Shown: in pieces, positions 51,061 to 62,628 of the stretch
How the letters are laid out: each line of letters begins with the position of its first letter
How positions within the stretch are numbered: the stretch's first letter is position 1
Assembly (NCBI GenBank): GCA_963575745.1
Contig: CAUYUJ010020530.1
Location: forward strand, 67,001 to 131,000
Source: Prorocentrum cordatum
Taxonomy: Eukaryota > Sar > Dinophyceae > Prorocentrales > Prorocentraceae
DNA length: 64,000 nucleotides
Reading direction: 5' to 3'
The notes under the pieces: generated by a model
What the model was told of the DNA's origin: nothing
The model's input: the letters and a program-made list of their open reading frames with translations, nothing else
The model's database searches: none
Translations under genes and position numbers: made by a program

Positions 51061-51789
51061 GTAGTCACCCACCAAACGCTTTGAACGCACGGTGAAGAAA
51101 TGTCAACAACGTGGAACAAGCAGAGACGCACAACGGACAAGGACACGTCCATAAATTTCAATCCGAGAAAATGCGATGCGATCGGTGCAGAGGTAGCGCA
51201 ATGAAGCACATTGCCATGGAAGTCGGATGCGAGGACCATGGAACGTGAAGCATTGCAAGCAGAACTGAGCGAAGCGAGTGAAGGCGATGCAATGAAGTAC
51301 AGTTCAAGGCGACGTAAGAGTAACGTGAACACAGGTAACGCGAAGCGCGAAGCAATCCACATGACGTTCGACGCAAGTGAACGCAGTGGAATACAACGCA
51401 ACGCGATGCAGAGGGCCAGTCGAAGCCCGGGGACCTCAGGGACCCCAGAGAGCCCGGGGACGGGACACCCGCAAGAAGATCCCGGGGAACCCAGGCTCCG
51501 GGTCGCATTGCCATCGGCTCTCTTTCACAAACCAAGGCGGGAGAACAGAGGACCGGGCAGGAAGAGAGGAGAGGGAGAAGCGAGGATACTTTTTGGTCTG
51601 CGGGTCGGGAGCGGGCCCCTTCCGGTTAAGAGCCAGGCGAGGCGCGCGAAGCACTAATTGGGGAGACAGGGCGCGGGCGGGCAGGAGAAGCGAGGATACG
51701 GGCGGAGGTAAAGATATGAGAAAAGCCTCAGGCAGGGGCGGTTAGGGGCAGGATTCACGGAGGAAGGCAAAGGAGGCAGGCGGGACCGC
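51061..51789. other. Gene-free sequence rich in AACGCAATGAAGC-type words
   Basis: 51160-51420 has many short words such as GCAATGAAG, ACGCGAAGC, GAACGCAG and ACGCAACGCGATG, a degenerate decamer-like repeat. The rest is GC-rich without a gene. Confidence 0.5.
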
Positions 51790-52064
51790 AAAGCGTCCAC
51801 CAGTCCATTTCGGCACGCCCTTCACACGGATCGGGTCCCCCAAGGAGCGCCACCTACGGCCCCAGACAAACGCAGGGCTCACACAGCGTCACCAGGCCAA
51901 TTGCGGGACGCCCCTCGAACGGATCGTGCCCCTCTGGGAGCTCCACTGACGGTGCAAGAGTCAAAGTTCGCATGACGCCTCTCCGCCCATTTCGCCGCAC
52001 CCTTCACATGAAACGTGCCCCCATTGAGAGTTCCACGAACGGCACCACTGGGAGAATTCGCATA
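51790..52064. repeat. ~78-bp minisatellite, extra units
   Basis: Units with ACACGGATCG, GGGAGCTCCAC and AGTTCGCATGACGCC words precede duplicated block 2. They are the same unit family as 44935-45440. Confidence 0.75.
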
Positions 52065-53065
52065 GCGTCCCCCCGCATATGTCGACGCACCCCTCAAACG
52101 GATCGTGTCTCACAGGGCCAACCGGCAGCCCAAGAGCCAAGGTTCGCATCCGCTCCACCCATAGCGGGACACCCCTGGCAGGGATCGTTGTCCAAAGGGA
52201 GATCCACCTACGGCCCAAGAGAGAAGGTTCGCGTAGCGTCTTCACACCCATGTCGGCACACCCCTCACACGGACCGCGCCCCGTAGGGAGCTCCACCGAC
52301 GGCTCCAACAGGAGAGGTCGCATGGCGTCCCTCCGCAGATTTCGTCACACCCCTGACGCGGATCGTACCCCGCAAGGATCTCCACCTATGGCACCCATTG
52401 GCAATTTCGCATGGCGTCCTTCGCCCGTTTCGGCGCAGCTAGCACCTCGTCGGCGGCTAGGCAGAGGGACTGCGCTGGCGAGCAAAGCGAAACGGGGCCA
52501 CGTTAGGCGAATTCAACCACCAGGCAGGAGGGAGGGGAGGACGACAAATATCCCCTTCGGCGCAGCTTCACGCGGATGGCGCTGCCACAAGGACCTCCAC
52601 ATGGGTATCGGTTATCCGATCCCCATCCCCAGCGGCGTGGCCTGGGCCCCACTGGCCGATTTACACCCCTAGATGGGGATATAGATCGTTCCCTTCGGGT
52701 TTCGAGGGGTGTATCCCCAACTGGGGTGGTAATGTGGTGGGGGTCTCGAAGGGGATGGGAGTGGGGATGGGGATCGGTTAAACGATACTGACCACAAGCG
52801 GCCTCAGTGGGCGCGCTCGCGCCGCGGCCACCCCCTTCGCGCGGATCGCGCCCACGGAGAGCTCGGCGTGCCTATGCGCGCCATCTCCGCAGCGACCCCT
52901 CAGTCTGGCGTACCCCGGGAGCCGCGCCCTGCGCTACACGCAGCTGCATAGAGGTGGGCCCTTCGCCAGGCCAAGTGATTTCTCTTCCCCGTCACGTGCG
53001 CACATGCATGACCACAGACACACAGCCATGCATGCATACATACATGCGTACGTACATACATACGC
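52065..53065. repeat. ~78-bp minisatellite, duplicated block 2
   Basis: Collinear with 44935-45627 (direct orientation, about 7.1 kb apart). An additional ~370 bp occurs at 52440-52812, including a foldback element. It ends with CCGCGCCCTGCGCTACACGC and the CATA array, as block 1 does. Confidence 0.8.
52605..52788. mobile_element. Foldback element, 184 bp
   Basis: 27-bp terminal inverted repeats (GTATCGGTTATCCGATCCCC at 52605 against GGGGATCGGTTAAACGATAC ending 52788), with two mismatches over 27 positions. Further internal pairing involves TTTACACCCC and GGGGTGTAT. It is absent from duplicated block 1, so it inserted, or was lost, after the duplication. Confidence 0.8.
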
Positions 53066-54007
53066 CTACCTACACACATACACACACATACACACACACA
53101 TATATATATATATATATACATACATACATACATACATACATACCTACATACATATATACATACATGCATACATGCATACATACATACATACATGCATGCA
53201 TATATACACATACGTATACACACATACATACACACATGCATACATACATACATACATACATACAGACAGACAGACAGACAGGCAGACGGACAGACGGACA
53301 GACGGACAGACGGACAGACGGACAGACGGACGGACGGACGGACGGACGGACGGACAGACAGACAGACAGACAGACATACATACATTACATGCATGCGTGC
53401 ATACATACATACATACATGTATACAGGCATACAGACATACATACATACATACATACATACATACATACATACATACATACATACATACATGTGTACCTAC
53501 ATACATAGATACACACATACATACATAAATGAATGCATGCATGCATACATACATGCATATACACATGCATGTGCATACGTACATACATACCAACATGCAT
53601 ATATTCATATATGCATGCAGGCATATATACATAAATACATACATACATACATACATACATACATACATGAATGCATGCATGCATGCATACATACATACAT
53701 ACATATATACATACATACACACTGATGTACATTCATACATACATGCATTCATGCATGCATGCATACATTCGTACATGTATACATACATGCATGCATGCAT
53801 GCGTGCATATAGATATGTGCTTACATATATACATATGCACATGCGTACGTGCATGCATACATTCATACGTACATACATTCGTACATGCCTACATGCCTAC
53901 ACACATGCATGCATGCATACATACATGCATAAATACATACATGCATACATACCTACTGCTATACGTACACACACGTACGTACGTACGTACGTACGTACGT
54001 ACATACG

Positions 54008-54043
<36 letters not shown>

Positions 54044-54228
54044 GACGCAAACATATATACATATACACATACATACATACATACATACATACATACATAC
54101 ATACATACATACATACATACATGCATGCATGCATGCATGCATACATACATACATACATACATACATACATGAATATATACACTCATGCATGCATGCATGC
54201 ATGCATGCATGCATACATACATACAACA
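53005..54228. repeat. (CATA)n/(GACA)n tetranucleotide array, 1.2 kb
   Basis: Mostly CATA with TGCA, CGTA and TATA variants. A central block switches to GACA and GACG (53263-53378). An ACGT run lies at 53967-54006. Tyr, Thr, His, Ile, Met and Cys frames on both strands are artefacts. Confidence 0.95.
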
Positions 54229-55030
54229 CCTGTGCCAATCAGGAAGCACCCCGGGAACGGGCCCACGTTGTGAACCAGAGGCATCTCGTAGATGTGTATT
54301 GGGGTTTCTTGGCAAGTCTCTCAGAGGCCCTCCTGAGCCTGTTAGGAGTCTCCTGGGGGCTGCCAGGGGCCTCCTGGGGCCTCTTGGAGGCCTCTTGGGG
54401 ACCCCTCAGGCCCTTGGGGGCCTCTTGGGGCCTCTCGCGAGCGTCTTTGGGGCCTCTTGGGGCCTCTTGACGGCTTCTTGGGGGCCTATTGTGGGCCTAG
54501 GGGTCCTCTTTGGGCGGGATGGTCGAACTTTCAGTCGGACTTCTCCATCTTGGGCTGGAGCTTTTGGGGGGCCCGTTTGGACCGTCTTGGGGGCCTCTTG
54601 GACAGTCTTGCGACGCTCTTGGGCCGTCTTGGGGCCCTCTTGGGGCCTCTTGGGCCATCTTGGGGCGGTCTTGGGGCCTCTGAGGTTGTCAAGGACGGTA
54701 CGAGGTCAAAAAAAGCGAATATGCTAAAAACGTACGTTTTACGACAGGGATGGGGCGATGTTTGCTTGTCGGAGCCTCTTGGGGGACCTCTTGAAGGGGT
54801 CTCCAAGCGTCTTGGCCGCCTCAGGGGCCGCTCGAGACGCCTCGTGAGCCGTCGGACACCCCTGGAGGCAGTCTTGAGGGTGGTTCGCGGAAGGTCTTGG
54901 GGCCCCGTGACGCCCGCAGGACCGTTCTGCGGGGCGCTTTTGGGAACCCCCAAAGGCGAGCCTGGCCCCCAGGCCACACGTTTCTGGTAGAGGTCGCGGT
55001 CCCCGGGCCCCCTGGGCCTGGTGCACCGTT
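54229..55030. mobile_element. GGGGCCTCTTGG-type element, copy 2
   Basis: Left end CCTGTGCCAATCAGGAAGCA as in copy 1. The inside consists of CCTCTTGGGGCC and CTTGGGCCGTCTTGG words, including AAACGTACGTTTTACGACAGGG as in the giant foldback. The right end (about 54975-55030: GAGGTCGCGGTCCCCGGGCC, GGTGCACCGTTATGTAT) is homologous to the right terminal repeat of the element at 18722-21063. So it is a related, solo or truncated member lying between two CATA arrays. Confidence 0.7.
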
Positions 55031-55225
55031 ATGTATGCATATGTGCGCGCGTGCATAGATACCTGCTTGCACGCATACCTATAGTGTATGCATGCAAACA
55101 CTCATGCGTACACGTGTTTACATGCATATACGTATACAGAAACGCATGCATCTACGCATGTGTGCATGCTGCATACACGTGCATACGTACGTGCGTGCAT
55201 GTATACACGTGCATGCAAAAAAAAA
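55025..55225. repeat. Degenerate CATA/TGCATACG array
   Basis: GCATA, CGTGCAT, ATACCT and GTATAC words over 200 bp. It continues the style of the 53005-54228 array on the other side of the element. Confidence 0.8.
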
Positions 55226-55294
55226 TCGACAGTCTACAGTGTCGTGTTCGGGTGACATTGGCGATGGTGCTGGCGATTCGGACGAGGAACGGCG

Positions 55295-55558
55295 GTACGA
55301 GGAGGAGGAGGAGGAGGAGGAGGAGGAGGAGGAAGAGGAGGTGGTGGTTGCCAAATGCGCGGCACCGCTCCTGACGCGCGTCGGCGAAGTGCTGCTGGTG
55401 GAGGATCCGGTCGGACTGCGCCTCGCGCCCGCTGCCTGCCCTCGCAGAGTTCCAGCCTTCCCTATCGCTCCTCCTCCTCCTCCTCCTCCTCCTCCCTCCT
55501 CCTCCTCCTCCTCCTCCTCCCTCCTCCTCCTCCTCCTCCTCCTCCTCCCTCCGCTTCG
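55295..55558. repeat. (GAG)n and (CTC)n tracts facing each other
   Basis: GAG at 55298-55335 and CTC at 55467-55555, separated by about 130 bp of GC-rich sequence. The two tracts are inverted relative to each other. Confidence 0.9.
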
Positions 55559-57337
55559 ACCTCCATCCTCCCGACGACGCGTCAGCCGCTCGCGATAACC
55601 AGGGGTGCGAGGCAGGCTGGCGCTGAACCACGCAGGCCCCGCGCCAGGCCGCCTCGCGATCGCAGGATCTTCTGACCTGACCTCCGAGCGCTCCTGTCTT
55701 GCCCTGCACGCACACTCCTCGCTCGCCACTTCCCCCTGACCTTCTCCTTGACCCTCTCCTCCCAACCCTACTCCGAGTTTCTTACTGGGCGTCGGGGGGG
55801 CGTCACCCCCGCCGACAGGCCCGCATCGACCCCCGTCGCGGGCAGCCACCGCGCGCCAATGGCGCTCTGACCCACGTCGCGGCGCGACGACGAGGCGAGG
55901 TTGACCCCGTCGGGGGGGGGGCCCCCCGCGCTTCTTAAGAGACCCAGAGTCAGGATGGACTCAGAGTACGTTCCGAACTGAAATAAACCCTGGCCCATAA
56001 TGTTGGAAGATTAAGATTCGGTTGATTATTCCGGAAAGATAATGATAGGATACTAGTATATAGGGTACCATCTGAAGATCATGAACCTAGGTTTTCAGTC
56101 CTAGATGATAGACCACGGTCGACGAGGATTCCACAACTACCCTCCAGAGTATCCTCCTGCTCCCTCGCTCCCCTCCTCCCTCGCTGCCCCCTCCAGCCTC
56201 GGTGCCCTCCTCCTGCGCTCCTTGCCCCCCCTTCCCCCCTGCGCTCCCCTGCCCGTCGCGCGCGGAGGAGGAGGAGGAGGGCGCGCTGGGCGGGCGGGTG
56301 GGGCCGCCGGATGTCCAGGGGGGGTGGGCACTGGACCAGAGAGGGCGCCGCAGAGGACTGCCAGAGGATGGAGGGAGGGAGGGGTCGAGGGGCAGAGGCG
56401 ACGGAAGGAGAGGGGAGCGCAGCGCGAGAATCCGCGGTGCGCGCACCGTCGGAAGGGGGCCCAGGTGGGGGCCCTCTGCACTGCAGCCCCCCACCCCCAA
56501 CCCCACCCGACTTGGCAGGCGCGCCCCCCCCCCCCCCCTGGACCCCGACTTCGCGGAGGTGCAACACACCCCCAGAGGGGAAAAAAATTGCCTTAGGACT
56601 TTACGAATGCACTGCTGCGATGTGTGATAGATTTACAAACAGATGGCTGCATTGGCCACATCTCTGGCATGCGCGCTTCATCACCGCAGTGTCTCACGCC
56701 CTGCATCTCCGCTTGCGGAGCGAGGGGCCTCCATAGGCTCATCGACCGGACTTGACTTGCCTTGGTACGATGCAAACTGTGAGAGCATGGCGTAACGTTA
56801 TGGATCCTTCAATCTGAGAACTGTTCATCCAGAGGTTTCAGAAAAAGGTTCGCACGGGGATGACTGGCTTGTGGCAGCAACCAAAGGTGGAGGAGAGGAC
56901 TGTCACCCACTGAGACAACCGCGTCCCCCTACTCGCAGAGTAACTACTCGCAAATGGCCTGGATCCGCCGCGGGGGATTTACGATACAATAAGGCAAGCG
57001 TATGTCGTTCGGACACTTGCGAGTAGGCACTCTGCGAGCAGCGGAACGCGCTCGGTGACCACTGGTGGGGGAGAGAGCGGCAGGGCAGAGACAAAGGGAG
57101 CTCGGGGAGGCGGAGCGCGGTGCAGAGGTGCACTGGATGGGCCCCAGTGCAGGGGGAGCACGGACCTGCGTGACCTCCCCAGGGTGCAGCGTCATGCGCC
57201 CAGGCCGCGGAGATGGCCAGGGCGGCCTGCGCGACATGCCCCCCCGTCCGCTACAAGGGCCAGCCACTTCCATCCTTGGCCCGCCCTCCTTCCTCCTTCC
57301 TCCATCCCGCGTCCTCAGTCACCTTCCGCCTCGTTCT
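55559..57337. other. Gene-free sequence
   Basis: About 1.8 kb. It is GC-rich to 55930, AT-rich at 55950-56100, GC-rich to 56580, and mixed to 57340. Frames open on both strands are not distinctive. No RNA gene recognised. C runs occur at 56526-56540. Confidence 0.5.
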
Positions 57338-57515
57338 CTCCTCCTCCTCCTCCTCCTCCTCCTCCTCCTCCTCCTCCTCCTCTCCTCCTCCTCCTCCTCC
57401 TCCTCCTCCTCCCTCCTCCTCCTCCTCCTCCTCTCCTCCTCCTCCTCCTCCCCCTCTATATCCCACTCCTCCTCCTCATCCATCTCCCCCTCCTCCTCCG
57501 CGTCCTCCTCCATGC
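57338..57515. repeat. (CTC)n tract
   Basis: CTC with CCCTCC, CTCTCC and TATATCCCA interruptions. Confidence 0.95.
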
Positions 57516-57719
57516 CATGTCACAGTTTGCACGAACCGGTCGCGCAGAAAAACACCTTCCAATTACTTCACCACTACACGCTTGGTCCATGGCTGCAATG
57601 ACTCTGCCTCGGAGCGTGCATCTCCTCGGCAATGTAGCCAGAGAGGTCGCACGCAGAAGGAAGGCGGAAGGTTGTGTGCTTCCAGGTAGCTGGCCCCGAA
57701 GCAGGGACTGGAACTCTCT

Positions 57720-58975
57720 CTGTAAACAGCTCCAGGATCGCCCCAAGGAAGCTCCAAGAGAGCCCAAGCGCTGCCCAGGGGAGTGGATCTATGGGTGGCA
57801 GACCCCACGAAACCCCGAAGGAAGCCCAAAGATAGCCCAAAGGTGGCACTAGATCGCCCACGACAGCCCTCATGAGGCCCCCAGGAGGCCCAAATTCTAC
57901 AAACACCAAATGAGGCTCCTGTGATTTTGGTTTTATCATCCTTCTCGCTTCCGATGGGCTTCTGCGGTCTCAAAATGACGCCGAAATCGCCCAAGGTAGC
58001 TACAGGTGGGGCCCGGAAGGGCTCCAAAAGAGCTCCAAAGACCCCAAGGACCGCCCCAGGATTGAGCCACAACAGCTCCAAGGGGGCCCCGTATCGCTCC
58101 AGGAGCAGAAATCGACAGGTGGCAGGCCCCAAGATGGCTCCGCAACAGCCCCACGAGGTCCCAAGATATCCCCGCAGACAGGGGCCCAAGAAGCCCCTGA
58201 CAGTCATTGAAAAGGCTCCCAGAAGGCGAAAATCTCTTACAGAAGTATGGCGTTTCAAATAATCATTGTTTTCTCGCCCTTTCGCTCCTCATGGGCTGCT
58301 GAGGCGTCAACAGGGCTACAAGATCTCCTAAGATAGTTCCAAGACGGCTCCAGAGACCCCCAAGAGCGCCTCAGGGAGACACACGATGGGTCCCGAGAAG
58401 ACCCAAGAACGGCACAAGAGCGGGGATCCATGCGTGGCAGGCCTCAAGATGCCGCCAAGACAGTCCCAGGAGGCCCCAAGAGAGCTCCAAGGTGGCCAAA
58501 TATGCATTGAGCCATCATTAAAAAGACAAACAAAAGGCCAAAGTCTACAATGAAACGAACGCGTGTTCCGAGGACTTTGGAACCTCCGACTCGAATCTCA
58601 AGAATCTCAAGATGGTTCCAAGATCCCGCTTCCAAGATGGCTCTAATAAGGGCTTCGGGAATCCCAAGATGGCTCAAAGATCGCCCAAGATTGCTCCGAG
58701 CAAAACCTGGAAGGGCTCCAAGAGAGCTCAAGACCCCCCAAGAACGTCCCAGGAGCGCCCCAAAGGCGCTCCGAGTGAGCGATCACTGGTTCGCAGGCCC
58801 CAAGGCTCACCAACAACCCCAAGAGTCCCCCCAATAGCCCCGACACGACCCAAGATGGTCCAAGACAGCCCTCAGAAGGCCCCGCAGAGGCCCCAAGGAG
58901 CCCATGAGAGGCCACCAGAGGGCCCCAAAAACCGCCCAGAAACCCCCAGGAAGTCTCCCAAGATGCCCCGACATT
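57720..58975. repeat. CCAAGATGGCTCC-type array, ~330-bp higher-order unit
   Basis: Words such as CCCAAGATGGCTC, CCCCAAGAGAGCTCC and CTCCAAGAG recur throughout. A marker GGCAG(G/A)CC(C/T)C(C/A)A recurs near 57795, 58121, 58437 and 58793, giving a period of about 316-356 bp. It belongs to the same word family as the giant foldback but uses CTCC more often. Confidence 0.7.
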
Positions 58976-59198
58976 GAATGAGTGAGCTCAGCATACATAA
59001 CAGAAGCATCTCCACTGATTACATGGTGATGCCTTCTTGTGTTTTCGGGGCTCCATGGTGCATTTTCGGCGAGACATGTTCCATCGAGCGCTGTCCTCAG
59101 CGTACCCTGTGACTGCTTCTCACCCGCGCGAACTCGACAACACCTTTGGGAGGCTGCCGCCACCCAGCGCTTCCCCATCGTCACGAACACGCGGGCAG

Positions 59199-59309
59199 AT
59201 GGCAACGGTGATACAAGATGTGCTGACAGAATTGCGCGAAGCGGTTAGAGAACAGCCTGGCGTCCTTGGCTCTGCCTTGGAGCTCGCATCTGCTCGGCAG
59301 TCTCGGAAG
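59199..59309 (+). CDS. Hypothetical short exon
   Basis: From the ATG at 59199: MATVIQDVLTELREAVREQ, then GVLGSALELASARQSRK, ending at AAG followed by GTGGGG (a possible 5' splice site at 59310). A regular amphipathic helix-like composition suggests a real N-terminal exon. No family recognised, and the downstream poly-C tract prevents further reading. Confidence 0.3.
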
Positions 59310-59361
59310 GTGGGGGGATGCGCGCCCACGGGCAGTCTGCCCCGAGGCGGGGGCCGAAGCT

Positions 59362-59364
<3 letters not shown>

Positions 59365-59403
<39 letters not shown>

Positions 59404-59431
59404 CCCCCCCCCCCCCCCCCCCCCCCCCCCC
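59365..59431. repeat. 67-nt poly-C tract
   Basis: All C except one G at 59403. Capable of i-motif or G-quadruplex formation on the complementary strand. Its true length is uncertain in any assembly. Confidence 0.95.
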
Positions 59432-60845
59432 TTCTCTCGGCGGCGCGCCCTGGGGGGGGGCAGAGGGGGCGGGCCTTCTTAGAAAACTCAAGAGGCCTCT
59501 AACCATCTAGGAGGCCCTCTCCGAGGACACAGGGGGCCCCCCAGAAGACCAGCGGATTTCTGAGAAGCCCCGCCGCCATCTGGAAAGGCCTGCCCCCGCT
59601 GACGCCCCCACTCGGCGCGCCGCCGACTCTTGCCCCCCCCATCCACCCCGCCACTTCCCTGAGCCATTCGCTCAGGGGAGCGCGGCCCACTGAGATGCCC
59701 GCGGGGGGGGGGGGGCGGTGGCTTCAGGCGGCCCCAGGCTCGGCCGGACCCCGCGCTGCGAGCTCGGGTGCTGCTGCAGGATATGCCCGCCGCCAGGGGC
59801 TGCGCGGTCGCCTGGGAGCAGGCTCCGCCACCCGGCGCGGCCGCGGCGGCCTCTGGAAACCTCGGAACGGCGCCGCTCGTCGCCAAGGCCGATCGGGCGT
59901 CGTTCACGTCGGGGCCGCTTTCAGAAGTCGCTCACGAAGCAAATACAGCTCGACTCGGGACAGTCGGACCCTGCGACCACCACCGCCATGACGTGATCAA
60001 CTCGTGGGCCCTGCTTCTGGCCACCCCCCTGGCTTGCAAAGTACTCATCGAGAGGACTCCCATGGCCCTCTGGCCCCATGCGGGCAGGAGGGCACGCGCC
60101 GACGGCAGCGCTGCCTCCGTCGGGCCAGGGTGCTTCCCCGCTCCCCAAGCTGGACGCAGGGCCCGCCTCCGCTCTTCGCGGGCGACGGATGGGGGCAGAG
60201 AGCGAGAGGGAGAGCAGCACAATCCGAGGGCGCCGATGGCCCATACCTTCGGCGAGGTTCCTGGGCGAAAACGCGCAATGCCCGCCCGCGGGCTATTCGT
60301 CCCCCATCGTCGCATCCGAGCTCCCGCTGGCGCGGAAGGGACAGCGGCGCCCACCAGCGCCAGACGCCCTGCGCCGCCTGCGGCCACCATAGCTATGCTG
60401 GGACCACCTGAGCACATTCGACCAGCTGGGCATTTGGGCACAAAACTATCACGCACATCCTCCGCTGACGCGCGCACGCGCCGTCTGGATCCCCCGCGCA
60501 AGCCCGTGGCCGGCTTGCGCAACGAGGACGATGAGGCCAAAAGGGAAGCGAACGAGCGAGCGAGCGAGCGAGCGCCGGGAACGCGCGCGCGCGCCGCGCG
60601 GGCGCCCGCGCGCGCCCGTTGATAGGGCGCGGCGGCGAAGGCCGCCGCCCCGAAGGATAGGGATAAAGTGGAGGCGCGGCGGAAGGCCGAGGAGGCGCGG
60701 CGACGGAGAGGAGGCCAAAGGAGGAGGCGGAGGACAGAGGAGGGCGCCGGCGGGATCGAGGCCTCTGGCTGCGCGATTTGTCGACGCTCTTCCAGGACCG
60801 AAGCAGCGGCCCGCGCCGCCCCGCGGGGGGGGGGGGGCGCGATCA
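59432..60845. other. Gene-free GC-rich sequence
   Basis: About 1.4 kb. It includes a G12 run near 59703 and a (GCGA)n plus (CG)n segment at 60549-60620 that could adopt Z-DNA. A 284-codon plus frame and a 304-codon minus frame overlap each other here with no recognisable domain, so neither is called. Confidence 0.5.
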
Positions 60846-61376
60846 CTAATCTGCCTCCTCTGGCGGCCGCCCCTCTTTCGGGGGTTGCTCGAGGCGCCCC
60901 TGGCCCGTGACTCCTATGCCCCTAGGCGCATACGCGGTTTTGGGCCCACGGCGTTTTCGAAGGGCTGACCCGTCTATCAACGCCCACTTGCCCATCAACG
61001 CGCTTTCCCGGTTCTTGTCTTTCCTGGCGCTGTCGGGCTCCATCCGGACTCGGGCCGCCGCTAAGATTTCCCGCACGTTCGGTTCGTCTTTTCCTTCAAG
61101 CCACTCGATGGATCCCTCGCAACATCGTGGGCAATGCGGTTCACGCGCGGCGTCTTCCCTAACCATGTCTTTACAACCAGAACACCCAAGAGTCGGCCCC
61201 ATGGCCGTGCACCCCGACGTTTTCACAGCCCCCCCTCGGACCACTCACGGCCCGGCGGCAGACGGGCTAACCCCCACTCCGAAGTCTAGCTCGCATGAAG
61301 TTTTACCAGCCCCCTTGAGCGCCGCACTGGGCGACTCACCATCGCTCGCGAGGGCTATTCTCTCGTAGCCGGCGAT
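60846..61376 (-). pseudogene. Retroelement remnant, Cys-rich part
   Basis: Minus-strand frame with two CxxC pairs (LGCSGCKDMVRED and EPHCPRCCEGSIEW), then a basic helix-like region (KDEPNVREILAAARVRME). Upstream in the same frame, across a TGA near 61245, coding-like sequence continues (LIAGYERIALASDGE, LKGAGKTSCELDFGVG). It probably belongs to the decayed element that spans the end of the window. The identity of the Cys motif is not certain. Confidence 0.35.
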
Positions 61377-61579
61377 CAGAAAACATGCCTCGCACTACTG
61401 TGATCGAGCAAGGGCCCACTCCCTCCCCAGGTTAACTCGGCAGCCAGGCAACGCATAATTACAACGGGGTTTCCTTCATCCTGCCTTTTGCACCGACTCC
61501 CTTTGCGTCTCTGAACCACATTTGGTCGATTGAGATCACGGGCCACCCTCGCCTCTTCGATCCCATCCCGCGATTGCAC
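61376..61579 (-). pseudogene. Retroelement remnant, protease-like part
   Basis: Minus-strand frame ending GSGPLLDHSSARHVF. It resembles the LLDSGASxHV region of Ty1/copia protease, keeping the Asp but changing the next residues. The following frame (FLIAGYERIAL) continues after a frame change. It is suggestive but decayed. Confidence 0.35.
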
Positions 61580-62418
61580 GCTCTCCCCCTTGCTTTCCCT
61601 CTAACGCAGCGAGGGCACCAACTCCGTCATGTTTCGCTTTGCAGCGCAACGCGACTCCCAGTTTGGCCTCAATTCGCACGTTATTGTTCCGGGCACTTCA
61701 GCCTCATCTTCTACGAACACGTCCTCGACATTACTTCGCCTACTGCCCCCACCCCCACCCCTCGGTCGCCCGTAAAATACGTGGCCACTGGATATCGACC
61801 GGGGCCCATGCGCACAGCCGGACACACTGGAACAGGTGCGCCACGAGAATTCCCTGCCTGGGAAAACACACGTCTCGCCTCCCCCCGAACAGCGACTCCT
61901 TTTCGGGACACGGATGGCGAACTGGAGGCTACCTTTCTTCTCGTAGAGCGTCGTCTTGTGTCCCGTTCCCTTGCGCTCAAGGCAACTGCAGGACCGCCCG
62001 CCCTCGCCTCGATCTGACACCGCACGACCCCCTGATTATACCAATCATACCATTTCGCGCGCATACACGAGCACCTCTTCAACTTCGGCTACATGGATGG
62101 GCATGCTCACTGTAGATCCCTGTTCGCTTCCACTAACCCACGCTAACCCGTTGCCACAGTGCCCACCGCCCCAAAAGGCCCCCGCGGGCTTGACGGGGAA
62201 GTGGGCCCCCACGTTCGGAGACCCAATCGCATTGTAGACCCCTGATCATCAACTTCCTCGCTGGGCCCCTCCATCTCCACGAGCTACAAATTTAGTGTAT
62301 TTGTGTAGCCAACTCGTCTGCCGTTCAATGCACTGCGATTCGGTTACTCCAGGTGGCGCAAGGATCACAGTTAAGGCTGCACTCCCGCGAACCGTACCTC
62401 CTCTTGATCCCTAACTCC
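61580..62418. other. Spacer within the retroelement remnant
   Basis: About 840 bp with lower GC than the rest of the window. A minus-strand frame at 61601-62020 is Cys/Gly/Arg-rich with no domain. Possibly further decayed polyprotein. Confidence 0.35.
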
Positions 62419-62628
62419 TCACCCTTTTCCCCCTCTTTGTTTCCTGGTACTGAATTGACCTGGGGCGACCTCGTTGGCGTTCCTGGGGCAGCGCGCTGCG
62501 ATCTGACCCTTGTCACCGAATGTGTAATACTCCATGTCACTGATCGGCGCAAATCCCCCCTGTCCTCCTCCTCCTCCATCCTGAGGCTCGGCCCCATTGA
62601 TAACCTCCTGGGGGATCCCGTTGCGCAA
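62419..62628 (-). pseudogene. Gag-like zinc-knuckle remnant
   Basis: Minus-strand frame with DMEYYTFGDKGQIAARCP. The spacing is that of a CCHC knuckle (C-x2-C-x4-H-x4-C), but the first two Cys read Tyr (TAT) and Phe (TTC) and the His reads Gln (CAG). Each is one base from the expected codon. That pattern argues for a mutated Gag zinc knuckle rather than chance. Confidence 0.45.

Noticed and set aside
53004-54273. Tyr/Thr/His/Ile-rich and Met/Cys/Val-rich long frames
   Set aside because: They are translations of CATA and GACA tetranucleotide repeats in several frames and on both strands.
59768-60846. 284-codon plus and 304-codon minus frames
   Set aside because: They overlap each other, are dominated by Ala, Arg, Gly and Pro, and run into a (GCGA)n/(CG)n repeat.
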